Part shown: positions 59,257 through 64,000 of the stretch, piece after piece
Position numbering within the stretch: position 1 is the stretch's first letter
Layout of the letters: each line of letters begins with the position of its first letter
Source: Mytilisepta virgata
Lineage: Eukaryota; Mollusca; Bivalvia; Mytilida; Mytilidae
NCBI GenBank assembly: GCA_028015205.1
Contig: CM051521.1
Span: forward strand, 96,510,513 to 96,574,512
DNA length: 64,000 nucleotides
Direction: 5' to 3'
The notes under the pieces: generated by a model
What the model was told of the DNA's origin: nothing
The model's database searches: none
What the model saw: only the letters and a program-made list of their open reading frames with translations
Translations under genes and position numbers: made by a program

Positions 59257-59825
59257 GATGAAAATTGGGACGTTTGGAGGTCACCGGAACAATAGGGTTG
59301 TTTCAGGCGATGTTCAATTTTTGTAAAAACATTCAATTTATTTTTGAATCCCATGACAGTTTTCATCCAATGAGAGTATTTTAAAATATTTTTCCAAAAA
59401 ATAAGTCAACAATCAGCCGGACATTTACTGTTTTACGCCTTCATGATTTATTAACGTTGAAATTCTGAAAAAAAAGTTTCAACGCATCGTTCGATTGTAG
59501 AAAGGACAAATATACCTAAGGAACAATAGAAAAAACGTAATCCATTGGACATACAAACCCGGGAATTAGTTCTTTTATGAGTAAATACTGGCAAAATATT
59601 TTAGTTCTTCAGAGTGATGGACAGTTTGATAGTTTTTGGGTGGAGGTAAATTTTTAAAAACTGTGGAAAATCTTTTGCACAACGACAAAAAATGTAGTTA
59701 TTTTTTCGCAGTGTAACTTTTTTAAATAGTAGATAAATTAAAAGAATCGAAAATTTAGGAAATTGATAACAAGTCTAAAATTTAAGGCTATTAAAATAAT
59801 ACATGGTAAAAAAAATTAATTCGAC

Positions 59826-60172
59826 TCAAAATTCAAAAATTTGTAATCAAGTTCAAATTTTATGAATAAATTATACCTACCTGACATGTCCGTTAGACGG
59901 ACGGACAGACGTTAGGGACTCGCTCTCCCAACCGGAAGTGAAAAACTGCGCAGACCTGTGCAGTACCTCATCACTTTCAGCATCTGCAAACGAGATTCGT
60001 TTCCCATGGTGCTTGAAAGACCGTGTAAAACTCCTCATTTACGGGGAGGAAGGGTTGGTTACACATGTCAGATAAGTATAATTAATTCATAAAATTTGAA
60101 CTTGATTAAAAATTTTTGAATTTTATTTCATAAATTAGTAACCTAGCTGACATGTCCGTTAGGATAAACTCT
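59826..60172. repeat. inverted and direct terminal repeats of the DIRS-like element
   Basis: 59826-59888 (AAAATTCAAAAATTTGTAAT to ACCTGACATG) is mirrored by 60066-60128. A further direct copy of GCTGACATGTCCGTTAG lies near 60155. Spacer 59890-60060 is more GC-rich. DIRS elements carry such complementary end sequences; the exact ends are not resolved. Confidence 0.5.
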
Positions 60173-60480
60173 GATTCCAAAGCAATCCTCTTGTTGCTGT
60201 GGGTAAATGAAGAAGTTTTGCATCACTATGCTCCTAATTCAGTATGAATATATATCCAAAATTTACAATTTTACACAACCTTTTTTTGTTTTTCTAAGTC
60301 TTTTATCCTTTTTTAACTTGTAAAACACAACCTTCAACAGACTGTTGCATACTGTCTATATTTACAACTTGTTGAAAATACTGTTTTCTCCTAAAGAACT
60401 CGCTGGGAAAGGTATAAATACATAAATTTATACATCTAAAACTGCTACCTGTACATCCTTTTTTAAAACTATCTGCCTGA
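60173..60480 (-). other. 3' region after the recombinase frame
   Basis: Between the broken end of the recombinase frame and the terminal repeats; no frame. Confidence 0.4.
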
Positions 60481-60482
60481 CT

Positions 60483-61170
60483 TCAGTCATCACTGTCCAA
60501 AATATCCCTTAACTCCGCTCCTTTAAACAAAGCACATGAGTGTCCAATTGATCTTGTAGAGTGTAATTTAACTACACCACACTCTTTCTTCTCCTCATTG
60601 TAGGCTCTTTTAAACACCTTCACTATCCAATTAGACAATGTTTGAGCAGATACAGATCTATGAGGATTGTTAACAGTCAAAATAGTAAACTCACCCTTAC
60701 CCTCTTTACTTCTAAACTGTTCAGTTTTCCTTAAATAATATGTAAGAGCTCTCTCTGGGTCCAGTAATTTGTCCTTCTCGAAACCTGCAACAAATATAGT
60801 TGAACTTTGGTGAGAAATTCTGTCTTGTTTAGACAAACCATGTCGAATAAAAGTAACTCTTTTTTTTCTGTACATTTACTGAGCCTTCTCCAATTCTTAA
60901 TGATTGCAAATCCCCACATCGCCTGAATGTTGTTACATGTATTGCGATAAGAAAAAACCGTTTTTCATGTCACATATTTTAGAGAAGCTTTTTTCATGGA
61001 TTCAAAAGGTTCTGCTTTTAACATTTTCAAAACTATGGGCATGTCCCATTCTGGCAATAGTTTCCTGATTGGTGGTCTACAGTTATATATACCCTTGAGT
61101 AATCGTATTATATAATGATGTTGTCCAACTGGCGTTCTTTCAACTGGAGCTAAAATTGAAGATAGCATTG
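60483..61170 (-). pseudogene. DIRS/Ngaro-like tyrosine recombinase, broken
   Basis: Minus-strand pieces: TPVGQHHYIIRLLKGIYNCR and PEWDMPIVLKMLKAEPFES, then FRRCGDLQSLRIGEG (the first catalytic Arg context), then after a homopolymer-A frameshift RHGLSKQDRISHQSSTIFVA, LDPERALTYYLRKTEQFRSK and HSTRSIGHSCALFKGAELRD. TGA comes straight after ILDSDD, where relatives continue with Trp and reach the catalytic Tyr. So the enzyme is truncated before its nucleophile. Belongs with the RT and RNase H pieces upstream on this strand. Confidence 0.8.
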
Positions 61171-61268
61171 ACCTATATCCAGCTATTGTGCGATATTTAA
61201 ACCCCTATCAAATACTAGTAATCATGTCAAAACATTTGCACAGTTTTTCAAAGACGCCGCATAGCGAT

Positions 61269-61562
61269 CTATATTCCGTTCAGAACACCAGCTACTGTAT
61301 TTTCTAAATTTACATGCATAATCGTTTTGAGTTCCTGCTCGCTAAGGAGCGGACAGGAGTTTTTTTTAGCGTTTTCCGAAAAGCCATTTGTTTTAAAACG
61401 TTCGTCGACAACCATCATGCAACCAGATTGAATACTTTTGGATTTGGATGTGCTACTTCTTTTCTTTTCTCTTGTGTTAAAAGATCTTTTGTGTCTAGTA
61501 GTTTCCTTGGAAGATCTATTAATAACTGTAGAAGCTGAAGATACAAAATATGTCAGGGCCAA
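61269..61562 (-). pseudogene. DIRS-like element, region between RNase H and recombinase
   Basis: The frame reads ALTYFVSSASTVINRSSKET followed by a basic Ser/Lys-rich stretch. It joins, with a frame change, the segment before it (FCSSIQHPQALAVAGLSMTW and FEYAFPPLSLIPKLL at 61716-61519). This pattern (HPEA-A-DALS-W, AFPPFSLIP) is typical of DIRS polyproteins. Confidence 0.65.
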
Positions 61563-61792
61563 AAGGAGCTATCAGAATTATTTCGCACTGATTGTGACTT
61601 AATAATTTTGGAATCAGAGACAGGGGTGGGAATGCATATTCAAACAGGTTGTTCCACGTCATGGACAATCCAGCCACTGCTAATGCTTGCGGATGCTGTA
61701 TCGAAGAGCAAAACACTACTGTTTCTGGAAATGTTTCAGTGTCAAAAAAATAGCCCCCATTTCCATATTATTTATGTGCGGTACGTTTTTTC

Positions 61793-62341
61793 CTAAAACC
61801 TTGAACAGTTTTGTTGTTGTTCATGACACCCCCCCCCCCCACCACACCCCAGCCTGTTTTTGGAGGTTTCGGTCGTGATTGTTACTGGTGAATGGAAATG
61901 TTCCAAAGATCTTTCCTGCATAATGTTTGCTAAAGACAACCACCATCTTAAGTGAGCCTTAAGCCTCTGATTACAAATGATCTGAAAATCTAGGCCCATT
62001 ATTGCTGGACTCCAGTACCGTAGTAAATGGAGTTGAACAGGTCTCATAAATAGTCTGGTATTCGGAATTAATTCCATACAGGGTGTAATTTCCCCCAGCA
62101 GTTGAAGATAATGTCTGGCTGTGATTTGGCCATTTATTAAATTTTTTACTGCTGAAAAAGACCCTGCACTCTCTCTGGACTCTTGTCTAAACTGAATACT
62201 GCACCCAAATATGTTACCGTTAGACTTGGTACTAGACTCGATTTCTCTATGTTTATTATAAATCCTAGTCGAACAAGGAGATTTAACAGTAACTCTCTCT
62301 CGATCTTGAAATAATGCTTGTTTCAACGGGTTTACGCACAT
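61793..62341 (-). pseudogene. DIRS-like RNase H region
   Basis: Reads from CVNPLKQALFQDRERVTVKS on to LHLLRYWSPAIMGLDFQIIC and HLRWWLSLANIMQERSL, the usual text between RT and RNase H in DIRS polyproteins. A G-run (CCCCCCCCCC on plus near 61835) and frameshift end it. Confidence 0.75.
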
Positions 62342-62846
62342 CCAATTGTCTAGATAGACCGCTAAGCGAAACTTTTTTTCCCTTTAGTGTGCAGCTATTA
62401 CTGATACCACTTTCGTAAATACTCGAGGTGATGATTTCGGGCTGAAACACAGAACTTTGAATTGGTAAACCTGACCTTTTACACAAAACTTTAGATATTT
62501 CCGATGTGTTTTGAATACTAGTATACTTAAGTGAAAATAAGCATCCTTTAGATCCAGCGTTATTGCCCAGTCTCCTTGTCTTACTAAATTTAGAACCTTC
62601 GTTAAAGTATCCATCTTGAAATGTTGTTTCCGTAGATGCCGATGTAGGGGCCTCAGATTTATGAATGGTGTCATATAACCATTTTTCTTTGCCACTAAAA
62701 ATAGCGTACTGTAAAAACCTTCCAATGTTTTGTGTGTTGGAACTTTTTCTATAGCACCTTTTTCTATAAGAGATTCCATTTCTGATATTATAATATCTTG
62801 AAACTACTACTGTTTCTTTTATACCCTGAAAAAAATGGTTTTTCAA
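62342..62846 (-). pseudogene. DIRS-like reverse transcriptase, active site altered
   Basis: Minus-strand motifs in order: LIEKGAIEKVPTHKTLEGFY, STLFLVAKKNGYMTPFINLR, KQHFKMDTLTKVLNLV, DWAITLDLKDAYFHL (first catalytic Asp region), YQFKVLCFSPKSSPRVFTKV, then in another frame VYLDNWMC, where YxDD is expected. The second Asp is Asn, so the copy should be inactive. Frame changes occur near 62390. Confidence 0.82.
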
Positions 62847-62989
62847 GAAAATTCAGTTTGTAGCCCTCTGTGATTAGAGATAAAACCCATTGATCTTATG
62901 ACATTTTTTCCATTCTTTTATAAAATAGGTCAGACCACCCCCTACTAGTATGTGCGGAAACTTCATTCTTACCTTGTAATTTTGAATTT

Positions 62990-63400
62990 CCTGTGGCTTT
63001 CCTACCTCTGGTGGCAAAATTTTTATTTGGGATACGAAAATTACTCAGAACCCTCTTGTCTCATTTGATGAAGATTTTCTGTCCATTTTGTTTGAGAACT
63101 TAGACTTTCCAAAATCATAACCATTACCTTCTGATGAAATATTATTCTTCTCCTTTTCAGAAAAAACTTTTCTTAGGAGCTGTTACCTCCGTAGGATTAT
63201 GAGATTTTCTTTTCGTGACTTTTGAGCTTTGTTCTTTTCTTTCCTATTCTTTGAGAACTTCTCCAGGTCTGACTCAAAAACACCATCAGCAGACAATGGC
63301 AAATCAGATAAATCTCTGGCATCATCAATATTATATAACACAGTATCAGTATTCAGACCTGTTCCATTGATGTTATACCTTCCTCATACCGGATTTGACA
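62990..63400 (-). pseudogene. DIRS-like gag region, C-terminal part
   Basis: The minus strand reads an acidic and Ser/Lys-rich run (NIDDARDLSDLPLSADGVFE, SDLEKFSKNRKEKNKAQKSR) with stops and frameshifts further on. Confidence 0.55.
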
Positions 63401-63560
63401 TGAGCAGCATGGCAGGTGTCCTGCAGGAAGCAGAGACTGCTTACCCTTCCGGAGCACCTGAGTCTACTCCCGGTTTTTTGTGGGGTCCATGTTGTTCATA
63501 TGTTTTTAGTTTTTAATTGTAGTCCATGTATTGTTTTGGTTGTTGTTCTCCGGAGTTTGT
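63400..63560 (+). mobile_element. 3' tail of the Penelope-like family inside the DIRS gag region
   Basis: GACTGCTTACCCTTCCGGAG followed by CACCTGAGTCTACTCCCGG and a GT-rich, TTGTTCAT-type text repeats the tail of the element at 25000-25140 with substitutions. Exact ends are not resolved. Confidence 0.7.
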
Positions 63561-63844
63561 CAGTTGTTTATATTTTCACCTTCTTCGAATATCCCTTTGG
63601 TATATTTACTCGTAGCTAACTGGCGTCTAATGATATGAGGAAAAGCACCTTTACCACCAAACTGGTCTAAAGGTTTTGTTGATATTGCAAAAACATCACG
63701 AACATTTTTAATAGCATCTTGTTTATCTAACTTTTCAGACTGTAACGATTGAAGTAAAAATCCCAATGCCTGTAGAATATACATATTCATAATAATGCCC
63801 ATATAAGCAGCTTGTAGTCCTCTATTGGCTATTTTGTCTACCAT
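63560..63844 (-). pseudogene. DIRS-like gag region, central part
   Basis: A 94-codon frame (VDKIANRGLQAAYMGIIMNM, then LQSLQSEKLDKQDAIKNVRD and GKGAFPHIIRRQLATSKYTK) resembles DIRS gag proteins. It is cut at its 3' side by the Penelope-like tail. Confidence 0.6.
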
Positions 63845-63849
63845 TTTCG

Positions 63850-63895
63850 ATTAAAAGAATCGAAAATTTAGGAAATTGATAACAAGTCTAAAATT
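63850..63895. repeat. 46-bp direct repeat shared with 59738-59783
   Basis: ATTAAAAGAATCGAAAATTT followed by AGGAAATTGATAACAAGTCT and AAAATT occurs at both places in the same orientation, 4.1 kb apart. Confidence 0.85.
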
Positions 63896-63904
63896 ATCTT
63901 AAAA

Positions 63905-64000
63905 TTATATTAATAAAGACTCTTGCCACCTTTTGTAATTGCAGCTTTTTTGCCAGATTTCTTTACTAAACACCTGCTTATCAAATCATCAATTGAAGGT
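63905..64000 (-). pseudogene. DIRS-like gag region, 5' part, running off the window
   Basis: Minus-strand frame PSIDDLISRCLVKKSGKKAA to GGKSLY and a stop; the rest lies past the window end. Confidence 0.35.

Overview
The window looks like nuclear DNA of a bivalve mollusc, probably a mussel. It is AT-rich, with long introns, many short inverted-repeat elements, and retroelement families (a Penelope-like RT element, a DIRS/Ngaro-like element, LINE tails) of the kind common in Mytilus. The species is my inference. No bacterial-style operons, rRNA, intact tRNA or CRISPR arrays were seen.

Region 1 (1 to about 21.9 kb, + strand) is the 3' two thirds of a netrin receptor gene of the UNC5 family. 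Eleven exons with matching splice phases encode 624 residues: the transmembrane segment, a cytoplasmic linker, the ZU5 and UPA domains and a C-terminal death domain. The extracellular Ig and TSP1 exons must lie upstream of the window. A phase-compatible exon that ends in a stop codon lies between exons 2 and 3 and could make a short isoform.

Region 2 (21.9 to 32.7 kb) is intergenic and full of repeats: a decayed reverse-transcriptase element (23.4 to 25.25 kb), an AGCTCACCTGG-ended repeat, an antisense interspersed repeat, a tRNA-derived SINE-like stretch, a truncated CR1/L2-like LINE 3' end, and a possible 1-kb inverted-repeat element.

Region 3 (32.74 to 35.11 kb) is one intact, intronless 789-codon gene for an unrecognised multi-pass membrane protein with a signal peptide and a glycosylated Cys-rich ectodomain. 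An 18-bp perfect cruciform-type inverted repeat starts 17 bp after its stop codon.

Region 4 (35.1 to 53.4 kb) is an island of transposable elements. Its centrepiece is a 3.1-kb near-complete palindrome (40446 to 43545). It has an 8-bp target duplication and sits inside the C-terminal coding region of a LINE; removing it restores the LINE reading frame. Also here are a TTAA-flanked MITE, a CGA-rich inverted-repeat element with two duplicated TATA-box modules, a Crypton/tyrosine-recombinase-like gene relic, a hammerhead-ribozyme-like core, a MITE with an 8-bp target duplication, a 1.2-kb tandem repeat and a 28-bp minisatellite.

Region 5 (53.7 to 57.2 kb, - strand) is a complete two-exon gene for an 857-residue receptor: signal peptide, somatomedin-B-like Cys module, large ectodomain and a secretin/adhesion-class 7TM core. 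Its 921-bp intron holds a hairpin MITE.

Region 6 (57.6 kb to the end) holds a 157-bp tandem repeat and a decayed DIRS/Ngaro-like retrotransposon on the - strand (gag, RT, RNase H, tyrosine recombinase, terminal repeats) that runs past the window edge. It carries a frame-breaking recombinase, a YLDN active-site change in the RT and an inserted tail of the Penelope-like family seen at 25 kb.
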